NCBI RefSeq assembly: GCF_030814715.1
Contig: NZ_JAUSVO010000007.1
Location: 270,525-334,524, forward strand
Direction: 5' to 3'
Length of the DNA: 64,000 nt
From: Kaistia dalseonensis
Lineage (GTDB): Bacteria > Pseudomonadota > Alphaproteobacteria > Rhizobiales > Kaistiaceae
The notes beneath the pieces were generated by a model. It worked only from the letters and a program-made list of their open reading frames with translations. It searched no databases and was not told the DNA's origin. The position numbers and the translations under genes were made by a program. This document shows positions 43,013 through 51,810 of the stretch, piece after piece (the stretch's first letter is position 1; each line of letters opens with the position of its first letter).

Positions 43013-43585
43013 AGCCAGCAGATAAGCGCGCTATCTCAGAAACTGCAAATTTTTACAAGGGGGTATCCAATTCCCTTCGTACAGCTGTATCCCCCATGGC
43101 CCGCACATCAGTTGTGCATGTTCGGATTTCGGCACAGCGCAACGTGTTTTCTTAAGGGCCGCGGCGCACTGCATCTCAAGCGACATAAGGCGGAGTATAG
43201 GGGCTTGTCCGCAGGCGTATAACCCAGCGGACACACAGAATGCGACTTCCGACGTTGTCCGTCAGGGTGAGCATTCATCATCGGATGGATGATCCAGCGG
43301 CGATAGGCTCAACGGAGGTGTTGTCCTCAGTGAACTTTGCCCGCCGCGTGGTCACTACGTCATCCTGCAGCGGCTCCGCGCGGCGTCCGAGGCGACGACG
43401 TGCCCCCCCATCCCCCCCATCCCGCCGCAACTTCCGCGCCCAAGAATCCCGTGCTAGAAACGGCGTGTCCTGTCGGCGTTTATACTTGAGTGTCGTCGAT
43501 ATATTTGATCCGGATCAAAGCAATCGCCGATGAAGCGGCGTAGTTCTCAAGTTGATCGCCAAGGTCATGATATGTGGGGAACGCC
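43013..43585. other. Intergenic region after the STAND gene; no gene seen
   Basis: About 570 nt. The lower-GC stretch ends around 43,230. A C-rich tract (about 43401-43432) and a short stem around GTATCC/GGATAC appear but no terminator with T-run is obvious. Open frames here are weak and have no ribosome site. It probably holds the right edge of the transferred segment and the promoter of the sulfatase. Confidence 0.5.
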
Positions 43586-46144
43586 ATGAGCATTTCGAGG
43601 ATATTGCTGGGCACGGCGGCCGCGATCGTTTCGATCGGTCTCGGCGGCGTGCTGCCGGTGTGGGCGCAGGATAATCCCGCCTTTCCGGCCGGGCGGCCTG
43701 AGGCGCTGCAGACCACGGGCGTGCCCGGCGCGCCCAACGCCACGACGACCATTGATGGCCGCGTGCTGCCCAATCCGCCTGCGCCCTTTGCCGGGCGGAT
43801 CGATCTGAACGCGCTGCAATCGACGCCCTCCTGGGCGCCGCGCATCGTGCCGCCGGAGGGCGCGCCGAACATTCTCCTGATCATGACGGATGATGTCGGC
43901 TTCTCCGCGCCGTCGACCTTTGGCGGCGTGATCCCGACGCCGGCGCTGGACGAGATCGCGCAGGCGGGCCTGCGCTACACCAATTTCCATTCGACCGCGC
44001 TCTGCTCGCCGACGCGCGCCGCTCTGATCACCGGCAAGAACCATCATTCCGTCGGCTTCGGCGTGGTGTCGGAGCAATCGACCGGCTTCCCCGGCTATAA
44101 CAGCGTCATCGGGCCGGAAAACGCGACGATCGGGCGGATCCTGATCGAGAACGGCTATCGCACCGCCTGGATCGGCAAGAACCACAACACGCCCGATTTC
44201 GCGCAGAGCCCGGCCGGCCCCTTCGACCAATGGCCGAACGGCATGGGCTTCGAGCATTATTATGGTTTCCAGGGCGGCGATACCAGCCAGTGGCAGCCGA
44301 ACCTCTTCCTCAATACGACGCAGATCTATCCCTTCCAGAACAATCCGAAGTGGAACCTGATCACCGCGATGGCCGATGACGCCATCGACTGGATGAACAC
44401 GCTGAACGACGTCAACCCGAAGATGCCGTTCTTCCTCTATTACGTGCCGGGCGGCACGCATGCGCCGCATCATCCAACCCCCGAATGGATCGACAAGATC
44501 CATGCGATGCATCTCTTCGATGGCGGCTGGAACAGCCTGCGCGACACCATCTTCGCCAATCAGAAGCGTCTCGGCGTCATCCCGCAGAGCGCCGATCTGA
44601 CGCCCTGGCCGGATGGCCTTCTGAAGAACTGGGACCAGCTCGGGCCGGACGAGAAGAAGCTCTTCATCCGCCAGGCCGAGGTCTATGCCGCCTATCTCGC
44701 CTATACCGATCACGAGATCGGCCGCGTGATCCAGGCCGTGCGCGACATGGGCAAGTTCGACAACACGCTGATCATCTATATCAGCGGCGATAACGGCGCC
44801 TCCGCTGAGGGCACGCCGAACGGCACGCCGAATGAAGGGCTCGTCTTCAACGGCGTCGAGCTGCCGGTCGCCGAGCAGATGAAGTTCTATGACGCCTGGG
44901 GCACCGACAAGACCTATCCGCACATGGCGGTTCCGTGGGCCTGGGCCTTCGATACCCCCTTCAAATGGACCAAGCAGGTCGCCTCCTATTTCGGCGGCAC
45001 GCGGCAGGGCGTCGCGATCTCCTGGCCCAAGGTGATCACCGACAAGGGCGGCATCCGCAACCAGTTCGCCCATGTCGTCGACATCGTGCCGACGCTGCTC
45101 GAGGTGACCGGCATTCCGGCGCCGGCGGTGGTGGACGGCGTCGCGCAGAAGCCGATCGAGGGCACGAGCCTCGCCTATACCTTCGACAAGGCCAATGCCG
45201 ACGCGCCGACCCGCCATCACACGCAGTATTTCGAGATGTTCGGCATGCGGGCGCTCTGGCATGACGGCTGGATGCTCAGCACCGTTCCGCTCAACATGCC
45301 CTGGAACATGGCGAGCGCGGCGATCGCGGACCCGGCGACGGCGTTCAAATGGGAATTGTTCGACATCAACAAGGACTGGACGCAGGACCACGACGTGGCG
45401 GCGCAAAATCCGGCCAAGCTGCGCGAGATGCAGGACAGGCTCTGGACCGAGCTCGCCAGCCATCAGGTGCTGCCGCTCGACGCCTCCGTCGCATCGCGCG
45501 TGGTCGAGGCGCGCCCGGGCACCACGGCGGGACGGACGGAGTTCAGCTTCTCCGGCCGCAGGATGGTCGGCCTGCCGCGCGCGGCCGCGCCGAACGTGCT
45601 CAACACCTCTTATGTGATCAAGGCCGATATAGAGGTGCCGGCCGGCGGCGCCGAGGGCATGATCAACACGATAGGCGGCCGTTTCGGCGGCTATGGCATG
45701 TATCTGCTCAAGGGCAAGCCGGTCTTTGTGTGGAACCTGCTCGGCCTGAAGGAAGTGCGCTGGGAGGGGCCGGATGTTCTGGCGCCGGGCAAGCATACGA
45801 TCGAGTTCGATTTCGCCTATGACGGCCTCGGCTTCGCGACGCTCGCCTTCAACGATACGAGCGGCGTCGGCCATGGCGGCACGGGCACGTTCAAGATCGA
45901 CGGCGCGGTCGTGGCGACGCAGACGATGGATCGCACCATCCCGCTGCTGCTGCCGATCGACGAGAGTTTCGACATCGGCGCCGATACGCTGACCGGCGTC
46001 AGCGCCGACTACCAGGTGCCGTTCGATTTCACCGGCACGATCGACGATCTCAAGATCACGCTCGATCCGCCCAAGCTGACGGCGGAGCAGATCGCTAAGC
46101 TCCAGGCGGCCCTGCAGCGCAGCCTGCAGCAGGTTAACCAGTAA
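43586..46144 (+). CDS. Secreted arylsulfatase with a C-terminal beta-sandwich extension
   Basis: 852 residues. A signal peptide (ending VWAQD) puts it in the periplasm. The sulfatase core begins NILLIMTDDVGFSAPSTFGG with the metal-binding Asp pair; the modification site is CSPTRAALITG (Cys-x-Pro-x-Arg), converted to formylglycine by an activating enzyme not seen here. Further blocks: GKNHNTPDF, GGTHAPHHP, SGDNGASAEGT. The last ~220 residues (from about VEARPGTTAGR) are a beta-rich domain, probably a jelly-roll or LamG-like lid. It cleaves sulfate esters, releasing sulfate for growth. ATG at 43586 follows GGGGAA. A strong terminator follows. Confidence 0.93.
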   Translation: MSISRILLGTAAAIVSIGLGGVLPVWAQDNPAFPAGRPEALQTTGVPGAPNATTTIDGRVLPNPPAPFAGRIDLNALQSTPSWAPRIVPPEGAPNILLIMTDDVGFSAPSTFGGVIPTPALDEIAQAGLRYTNFHSTALCSPTRAALITGKNHHSVGFGVVSEQSTGFPGYNSVIGPENATIGRILIENGYRTAWIGKNHNTPDFAQSPAGPFDQWPNGMGFEHYYGFQGGDTSQWQPNLFLNTTQIYPFQNNPKWNLITAMADDAIDWMNTLNDVNPKMPFFLYYVPGGTHAPHHPTPEWIDKIHAMHLFDGGWNSLRDTIFANQKRLGVIPQSADLTPWPDGLLKNWDQLGPDEKKLFIRQAEVYAAYLAYTDHEIGRVIQAVRDMGKFDNTLIIYISGDNGASAEGTPNGTPNEGLVFNGVELPVAEQMKFYDAWGTDKTYPHMAVPWAWAFDTPFKWTKQVASYFGGTRQGVAISWPKVITDKGGIRNQFAHVVDIVPTLLEVTGIPAPAVVDGVAQKPIEGTSLAYTFDKANADAPTRHHTQYFEMFGMRALWHDGWMLSTVPLNMPWNMASAAIADPATAFKWELFDINKDWTQDHDVAAQNPAKLREMQDRLWTELASHQVLPLDASVASRVVEARPGTTAGRTEFSFSGRRMVGLPRAAAPNVLNTSYVIKADIEVPAGGAEGMINTIGGRFGGYGMYLLKGKPVFVWNLLGLKEVRWEGPDVLAPGKHTIEFDFAYDGLGFATLAFNDTSGVGHGGTGTFKIDGAVVATQTMDRTIPLLLPIDESFDIGADTLTGVSADYQVPFDFTGTIDDLKITLDPPKLTAEQIAKLQAALQRSLQQVNQ

Positions 46145-46166
46145 GCGCCCAAAGGGCGGACACGAA

Positions 46167-46200
46167 AAAGGGCCGCGTCCTGCGAGGGGCGCGGCCCTTT
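46167..46200 (+). terminator. Rho-independent terminator of the sulfatase gene
   Basis: AAAGGGCCGCG pairs with CGCGGCCCTTT around a 12-nt loop, 22 nt after the stop codon; the stem ends in T residues. Confidence 0.85.
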
Positions 46201-46253
46201 CATTTCGGGGGAGGGCGGCGGCGGCCGGCTGGAGCCGTGGCCGGCCGGTGGCG

Positions 46254-46400
46254 CTATTTCCCCTGCACGGACACGCCGTTCTGGTCGATCTTCATCTCGA
46301 CGCCCTTCGGCTGCGTCTCCTCGCGATAGACATAGATGCCAAGGCCGATAACGACGACGACGAGCGCGCCGATGACGAGGAAGAGCGTGTTCTGCTTCAT
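46254..46400 (-). CDS. Small single-pass membrane protein
   Basis: 48 residues: MKQNTLFLVIGALVVVVIGL, then GIYVYREETQPKGVEMKIDQ and a short end NGVSVQGK. One membrane segment lies at residues ~5-25 with the rest outside. Small proteins of this type with a YREETQPKGVE-like tail recur in Hyphomicrobiales, from memory; function unknown. Convergent with the sulfatase gene, on the far side of its terminator. The upstream GGGGAAA fits a ribosome site for ATG 46400. Confidence 0.65.
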   Translation of the reverse strand: MKQNTLFLVIGALVVVVIGLGIYVYREETQPKGVEMKIDQNGVSVQGK

Positions 46401-46504
46401 GCGGGGAAACTTCCATTGGTGAATCAAGCCCGCTTCAATCTTTGAGCCCGCCAATGGTTCCACGCTTTGCGCGCATCAGGCGGATTGGCCGCAGAAGGCG
46501 CCCG

Positions 46505-47374
46505 TCATCGCCGCTCCCAGGGGAGATCGAGCGCGCCGGCGTCCTGTGTGTCGAAATCCGTGGAGAGGCTGAGCGCGCGCCATGCCTGGTCGTTCTCCAT
46601 CCGCGCGCGGTCGGCCGCCTCGGCGATGCGGACGGCGTCGCTGCCGAGCAGCAGGCGGAGCGGCGGCTCAGCGAGACCGGCAATATGCAGGATCACCGCC
46701 GCCGCCCTGGCCGGATCGCCCTGCTGCGCGCCGTCATGGCTGGCGCGGAAGCGCGCCATGGCGCCGACGGTCGCGTCATAATCGGGATGGCTTTCATGCA
46801 CCGTCATCGACGCGCCGGCCCAGTCGGTGCGGAAGGCGCCGGGCTCCAGGATCGTGACCTTGATGCCGAGCGGGCCGACCTCCTTGGCGAGCACTTCCGA
46901 AAAGCCCTCCACCGCCCATTTCGCCGCCTGATAGGCGGAAAGGCCGGGCGCGCTGGTCCGCCCGCCGATCGATGAAAACTGGATGATATGGCCGGCGCGC
47001 TGCGCTCGCAGCACGGGCAGGGCGGCGCGGCTGACATGGACCACGCCGAACAGATTGGTCTCGATCTGGGCGCGGAAATCGGCCTCGCTCATATCCTCGA
47101 TCGAGGCGACGTCGCCATAGCCGGCATTGTTGACGACGACATCCAGCTGCCCGAAGGCGTCCACCGCCGCCTTGACGGCAGCGCGCGCGGCGGCGGGATC
47201 GGTGACGTCGAGCGCGACCGCGCGGACCCTGTCGCCATGGCGGGCGACGAGATCGGCGAGCTGGGCGGGATTGCGCGCGGTGGCGATGAGGTTGTCGCCG
47301 GCGGCGAGCACGGCCTCGGCGAGCGCACGGCCGAAACCGCGCGAACTGCCTGTGATGAGCCAGGTCTTCGACAT
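46505..47374 (-). CDS. Short-chain dehydrogenase/reductase (SDR)
   Basis: 289 residues, Rossmann fold. Cofactor motif TGSSRGFGRALAEAV at the N-terminus, NNAGYG block, the catalytic Ser in IIQFSSIGGRTSAPG and Tyr-x-x-x-Lys in YQAAKWAVEGFSE. It reduces or oxidises an unknown alcohol or ketone with NAD(P)H. ATG at 47374 has GGAG about 9 nt upstream. Divergent from the HxlR regulator over 71 nt, so probably regulated by it. Confidence 0.9.
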   Translation of the reverse strand: MSKTWLITGSSRGFGRALAEAVLAAGDNLIATARNPAQLADLVARHGDRVRAVALDVTDPAAARAAVKAAVDAFGQLDVVVNNAGYGDVASIEDMSEADFRAQIETNLFGVVHVSRAALPVLRAQRAGHIIQFSSIGGRTSAPGLSAYQAAKWAVEGFSEVLAKEVGPLGIKVTILEPGAFRTDWAGASMTVHESHPDYDATVGAMARFRASHDGAQQGDPARAAAVILHIAGLAEPPLRLLLGSDAVRIAEAADRARMENDQAWRALSLSTDFDTQDAGALDLPWERR

Positions 47375-47410
47375 GGAATGGTTCTCCTTCAAGCGGACCC
47401 GCCCGAGATA

Positions 47411-47423
47411 GAACCGATGGTTC
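47411..47423. promoter_or_regulatory. Operator candidate between SDR and HxlR genes
   Basis: A short inverted repeat GAACC-GAT-GGTTC lies in the 71-nt divergent gap. HxlR proteins bind such sites as dimers and this one is placed to affect both genes. Confidence 0.45.
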
Positions 47424-47445
47424 CGTATTGAAAGAAGGCACCCGG

Positions 47446-47865
47446 ATGATCTATACACACCTCATGGTAACCATTGTCGAACGCCCGCAAGAGCCATCCG
47501 AATTCTGCGCCAGCATGAGCGAGGCGGAGGATAATCGCGCCCGCGAACTGCTGGAGCGTGTATCGGCGAAATGGCCGCTCGGTGTCTTGCAGGTGCTGGC
47601 CGAGGCGGGGGCGCCGCTGCGCTTCTCGCGGCTGATGGAGCGCGTCGACGGCATCAGCCAGAAGATGCTGACGCAGACGCTGCGCATGCTGGAAGCCGAC
47701 CGCCTCGTCACCCGCACGCTCTATCCGCAGGTGCCGCCGCGCGTCGATTACGAGCTGACGCCGCTCGGCCGCGAATTGCTGCTGCAGATCCTGCCCTTCT
47801 GGCGCTGGATCGTGCAGAACCTCCCCGCCTTCGACGCCGACGAGACGACGAAGGCCGCCGAATAG
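47446..47865 (+). CDS. HxlR family transcriptional regulator
   Basis: 139 residues. A winged-helix domain of the HxlR/MarR-like type: SAKWPLGVLQVLAEAGAPLR, FSRLMERVDGISQKMLTQTL, RMLEADRLVTRTLYPQVPPR, VDYELTPLGRELL. These regulators sense aldehydes or redox stress through reactive cysteines; one Cys lies in the N-terminus (SEFCASM). The start at 47446 (MIYTHLMV) has AAGAAGG upstream. Divergent from the SDR gene. Confidence 0.9.
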   Translation: MIYTHLMVTIVERPQEPSEFCASMSEAEDNRARELLERVSAKWPLGVLQVLAEAGAPLRFSRLMERVDGISQKMLTQTLRMLEADRLVTRTLYPQVPPRVDYELTPLGRELLLQILPFWRWIVQNLPAFDADETTKAAE

Positions 47866-47932
47866 AGCGGGGAGGGCCCTGATCGGACGCGCCGAAATCG
47901 CCGCGCGACATTCGCCGGAAGGGCGCGCCCGG

Positions 47933-48931
47933 CTACGGCCGCCCCTCGCTGGTTGCCCTGATATCGACGGGAGAAACACCGAACTGCGCCTTGAAGGCGC
48001 GGCTGAACGCGGCTTCGGAATCATAGCCGACCCGCCTCGCCACATCGCCGACGCGCGCATTCGACTGCCGCATGAACCCGTGCGCCAGCGTCAGCCGCCA
48101 TCGGGTCTGGTAGGACAGAGGCCCTTGCTGGACCAGCGACGAGAACCGATCGGCAAAGCTCGACCGGGACATTCCGACCGAGTTCGCGAGCTCGGCAACG
48201 CTCCATTTGCGAAACGGCTCGTCATGGATGGATTTGAGCGCGCGGCTGATGCGCGGATCCGCCAGGGCGCCCAGCCATCCGGTATTGTTCGGGTGGCTCG
48301 TCTGCGCCCAGGTCCGGATCACGCGAATGATCAGCACGTCGATCAAGCGGGAGATCATGACGGAAGAGCCTGGATAGACGGTCTGGGCTTCCATCATCAT
48401 GAAATGGGCCAGTCCCTCGAGCCATCCGCCAGTCTGTCCGCCTGACTTCTCGATATGGATGACGGCCGGAAGCGCCGAAACGACCCACGGCACGGCCGAG
48501 CTTTCGAAATGGAACGACCCGGCGATGAGCCGGGTCTGCGCGCCATTGCCGCCATGGCGCAGACCGAGGCGCTCATCCGTGAACTGCGCCGCCATCAATT
48601 CGTCGGCATTCGCCTCCGCTGCGCCGCTGCCATCGGTCAGGACGTGGCCGACGCCGCGAGGCAGCATGACCAGATCTCCGGCAATCGCCTCGACGGGCGG
48701 CTCGCCCGCCACCGCGACGCTGAGTTTCCCCTCGAGAACCACGAAGAAATAGGCCGATCCGGGCTGGAAACGCAGCGCCCAGGGCTGGTTGAGGTCGACG
48801 GAGAACACCAGCTCGCCGCGAAGCCTCACCAGATCGAGCATCTGCGACAGCAGGTCGACCCGGGCTGCGAGCATGCTCGCAGCTCTGGACGATGGAGCAT
48901 GCCTTGCGGGGTCCCGGTCATGGTCACTCAC
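47933..48931 (-). CDS. AraC family transcriptional regulator with cupin sensor domain
   Basis: 332 residues. The N-terminal cupin-type domain (residues ~25-165: GSAYFFVVLEGKLSVAVAGE, AGDLVMLPRGVGHVLTDG) binds a small ligand, and the C-terminal double helix-turn-helix (WSVAELANSVGMSRSSFADR, VGDVARRVGYDSEAAFSRAF, KAQFGVSPVDIR) binds DNA. It belongs to the AraC_binding_2/cupin_6 group. GTG start at 48931 with AGGATG about 7 nt upstream. It is divergent from the secreted hydrolase at 49103, its likely target. Confidence 0.88.
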   Translation of the reverse strand: MSDHDRDPARHAPSSRAASMLAARVDLLSQMLDLVRLRGELVFSVDLNQPWALRFQPGSAYFFVVLEGKLSVAVAGEPPVEAIAGDLVMLPRGVGHVLTDGSGAAEANADELMAAQFTDERLGLRHGGNGAQTRLIAGSFHFESSAVPWVVSALPAVIHIEKSGGQTGGWLEGLAHFMMMEAQTVYPGSSVMISRLIDVLIIRVIRTWAQTSHPNNTGWLGALADPRISRALKSIHDEPFRKWSVAELANSVGMSRSSFADRFSSLVQQGPLSYQTRWRLTLAHGFMRQSNARVGDVARRVGYDSEAAFSRAFKAQFGVSPVDIRATSEGRP

Positions 48932-49102
48932 GGCGCCACATCCTAATTTACGGGTGTCTTCTGAGACGGACTAACAAAGATAAATCAAAGCGTTATCGGA
49001 TTTCGCCAGAATGCTGGAACGACGAAACGCGGCGCCGAGACTATCGCAGAACGTCCGGACTGACATCCCCTGGCGCCGAGGCGCCGCAAATGGAGCTTTG
49101 AA

Positions 49103-49873
49103 ATGAAATCCCTTCTCATCTCTGCCCTCATGTTCTCCACCGCGATGCTGGGCGCCGCCCCGGCCTTCGCCCAGACCGCCCTGCCGAAGGGCACTATCAA
49201 GAACATCGTCCTGGTGCATGGCGCCTTCGTGGACGCGTCGAGCTGGGACGGCGTTGCCGCGATCCTTGCCGCCAAGGGCTATACCGTCACCGCCGTCAAG
49301 AACCCGCTGACCTCGCTGGCCGATGACGTCGCCGCCACCGAGGCCGTTCTCGACGCGCAGGATGGACCGACCGTTCTCGTGGGCCATTCCTGGGGCGGCG
49401 TCGTGATCGGCGAGGCCGGCGACAATGCCAAGGTCAAGGCGCTGGTCTACGTCTCCGCCTTTGCGCCTGATAAGGGCGAAAGCGTTTCGGCGCTGGCGGC
49501 GGGCGGGCCGGCCACGCCGGGCACCGCGGCGATCCGTCCCGACAGCAAGGGCTATCTGACGATCGACCCGGCCGTGTTCCCGAGCGCCGTCGCCGGTGAT
49601 CTTCCCAAGGCGGTCGGCGAGCATCTGGCGGCCCATCAGATGCCGATCAACCATACCGCTTTCGATGCTCCGGCCACCGTCGCGGCGTGGCACGACAAGC
49701 CGAGCTGGTACGTCCTCAGCACGAAGGACCTCGTTCTCGACCCGCATGCGCAGGAATTCTTCGCCGGGCGCATCAAGGCCAAGGTGACGAAGGTCGATGG
49801 CAGCCACGCCTCGCTGGCGTCTCATGCAGCGGAAGTCGCCGCCGTCATCGAGGCTGCGGCCGCCGCCAAGTAA
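49103..49873 (+). CDS. Secreted alpha/beta hydrolase
   Basis: 256 residues with a signal peptide (ending AFAQT). Oxyanion-hole block IVLVHGAFVDASSWDGV and nucleophile GHSWGG near residue 95, catalytic His in the SHASLASH end. It resembles secreted MhpC/salicylate-esterase-like hydrolases. ATG 49103 is preceded by GGAG. Divergent from the AraC regulator. Confidence 0.88.
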   Translation: MKSLLISALMFSTAMLGAAPAFAQTALPKGTIKNIVLVHGAFVDASSWDGVAAILAAKGYTVTAVKNPLTSLADDVAATEAVLDAQDGPTVLVGHSWGGVVIGEAGDNAKVKALVYVSAFAPDKGESVSALAAGGPATPGTAAIRPDSKGYLTIDPAVFPSAVAGDLPKAVGEHLAAHQMPINHTAFDAPATVAAWHDKPSWYVLSTKDLVLDPHAQEFFAGRIKAKVTKVDGSHASLASHAAEVAAVIEAAAAAK

Positions 49874-50025
49874 GCTGCCAACTAGGCGGGCAAGGCAACG
49901 AGCGGCGTCGCCGGGAGGCGGCGCCGTATTTCACCGTCGGGCGTGTCGAAAGACCATCGGACGCCCATCGGCCCGGCAGGTCCCTCCGATTTGCAGATCC
50001 TGATCCGGGCGGATCGGCGCGTGCG

Positions 50026-50844
50026 CTACCGCGCCGTCCAGCCGCCATCGATGAGCAGCGTCTGCCCGGTGATCATCGAAGCCGCGTCGGAGGCGAGGAA
50101 CACGACCGCGCCGGAGACTTCCTCCGGCTCGCCGATCCGGTGCAGCGCGGCGATGCGCTCGATCACATCGGCGTGGAAGGCCTCGTCGGAGAGCATCTTC
50201 GCCGTGCCGTCGGTATGGATGAAGGTCGGCGCCACGCAATTGACGCGGACATTATGCTTGCCCCATTCGACCGCGAAGCACTTCGTCATATGCGAGACGG
50301 CGGCCTTGGAGAGGCAATAAATGCCCTCGCCGGGCAGCGCGATCGCCCCGGCTTGCGAGCCCATGTTGACGATCGCGCCGCGGCTGCGGGCGATCATGTG
50401 GCGGCCGACATATTGCGACAGGAAGAAGGTCGACTTGACGTTGAGATCGATCGTGAAATCGAACTCGGCCTCGGAAAAGGCCTCGATCGGCCCGAGCGTG
50501 CCGCCGCCGACATTGTTGACGAGAATATCGAGATGGCCGAAGGCGGCGATGGCCTCGTCGACCGCGGCATAGGCCTGCGGCAGGTCGAGCACGTTCATCG
50601 GCAGCGCCAGCGCGCGGCGGCCCATCGCCTCGATCTCGGCCGTGAGCCCGCCATCGGCCTCGACCTCGCGCAGGCCGAGCGCGACATCGGCGCCCGATGC
50701 GGCGAGCGCGAGGGCGGCGGCGCGGCCGAGGCCCCGGCCGGCGCCCGTGACCAGCGCCGTGCGGCCGGAAAGATCGAAGCGCGGCAGGCCCGGCCGGGCG
50801 GCGGCTTCGCTGGTCGCTGTGGTCATGGTGGTGGCGTCGGTCAC
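50026..50844 (-). CDS. Short-chain dehydrogenase/reductase (SDR, FabG/gluconate-5-dehydrogenase type)
   Basis: 272 residues. Cofactor motif TGAGRGLGRAAAL, NNVGGGTLG, catalytic Ser in IVNMGSQAG and YCLSK (Tyr/Lys), C-terminal block MITGQTLLIDGGW typical of classical SDRs. It most likely acts on a sugar acid or beta-keto substrate. GTG start at 50844 has GGGAGAA 7 nt upstream, so GTG is the real start. Alone on the minus strand. Confidence 0.9.
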   Translation of the reverse strand: MTDATTMTTATSEAAARPGLPRFDLSGRTALVTGAGRGLGRAAALALAASGADVALGLREVEADGGLTAEIEAMGRRALALPMNVLDLPQAYAAVDEAIAAFGHLDILVNNVGGGTLGPIEAFSEAEFDFTIDLNVKSTFFLSQYVGRHMIARSRGAIVNMGSQAGAIALPGEGIYCLSKAAVSHMTKCFAVEWGKHNVRVNCVAPTFIHTDGTAKMLSDEAFHADVIERIAALHRIGEPEEVSGAVVFLASDAASMITGQTLLIDGGWTAR

Positions 50845-51044
50845 GGCGTTTTCTCCCTTTTTCCCCGCCGCGTCGCGGCCGGTCTCGCCCGACGATAATC
50901 CAGCATGTCCCTCCTGTCCCGCCGCGCTTCGCGCGCCGGGCGGGTTGCGGGAACGGAGCGGCCCGACCGCTGTTGATCAAGATCAAGGCCTTATCGGCGC
51001 GCCCGCCTATTCTGGCCTGCAAGACGAGATGAGGAGGCCGTGCC

Positions 51045-51629
51045 TTGGCCAGCAGAATCGTGATCATCCAGGGTCACCCGGATCCGGGCGAACGCCATCT
51101 CTGCCATGCACTCGCCGATGCCTATGCCGAAGCCGCCGCAGCGGCGGGCCATGAGGTGGTGCGGGTCGAGCTTGCTGCGCTGGATTTTCCGCTGATGCGC
51201 AGCGAGGCCGAGTTTCTCCATGGCGCGCTGCCGGCGACGCTGGAGGCGGCGAGCGACGCGATCCATGGCGCGCAGCACATCGTCTTCATCTTCCCGCTCT
51301 GGCTCGGCACCATGCCGGCGCTGCTCAAGGGCTTTCTGGAGCATGTGATGCGGCCGGGGCTCGCCTTCGCGCACCAGGAGAAGGGCCTGCCGAAGAAGCT
51401 GCTCGCCGGCCGCTCGGCGCGGGTGATCGTCACCATGGGCATGCCGGGCTTCTTCTATCGCTGGTTCTATCGCGCGCATGGCGTGCGCGGAATGGAGCGC
51501 AACATATTGAATTTCGTCGGCATCAAGCCGGTGCGCGAGACGTTCCTCGGCAATGCCGAGGGGGTGAGCGCGGCCGCACGGGCCGGCTGGATCGAGAACA
51601 TGCGGGCGCTCGGGCGACGAGCCGCCTGA
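51045..51629 (+). CDS. NAD(P)H-dependent quinone reductase/flavin reductase (flavodoxin-2 family)
   Basis: 194 residues. Flavodoxin-like fold, binds FMN or FAD: IIQGHPDPGERHLCHALADA, IVFIFPLWLGTMPALLKG with the flavin loop, HVMRPGLAFAHQE. Reduces quinones or azo compounds. The start is a TTG at 51045, supported by a strong GAGGAGG 8 nt upstream; no ATG is available in frame. Confidence 0.88.
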   Translation: MASRIVIIQGHPDPGERHLCHALADAYAEAAAAAGHEVVRVELAALDFPLMRSEAEFLHGALPATLEAASDAIHGAQHIVFIFPLWLGTMPALLKGFLEHVMRPGLAFAHQEKGLPKKLLAGRSARVIVTMGMPGFFYRWFYRAHGVRGMERNILNFVGIKPVRETFLGNAEGVSAAARAGWIENMRALGRRAA

Positions 51630-51810
51630 GGAGTTGGCTTTGACTTCTCCGGACTTTTCCGAGGACCGGACGCAGGCCTGGTTTTACGGGATTGAACCGG
51701 GAGGAGCGCGGCCGGGGTAGCGCGACGGAAGGGGGCTGTGGGGGCCCCCGACCGCACGCCGGCCCCGGCCGTTGCTCGTCAGGGCAACGGCGCGATCGTG
51801 CAACGCGCTT

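Noticed and set aside
43240..43533. A 97-codon plus-strand frame in the gap before the sulfatase
   Set aside because: No ribosome site, odd Arg/Ser/Pro composition and no conserved pattern.
43565..45874. A 769-codon open frame opposite the sulfatase gene
   Set aside because: Shadow of the real gene. It has high Arg/Gly/Ala content and no family motifs, while the plus-strand frame has full sulfatase signatures.
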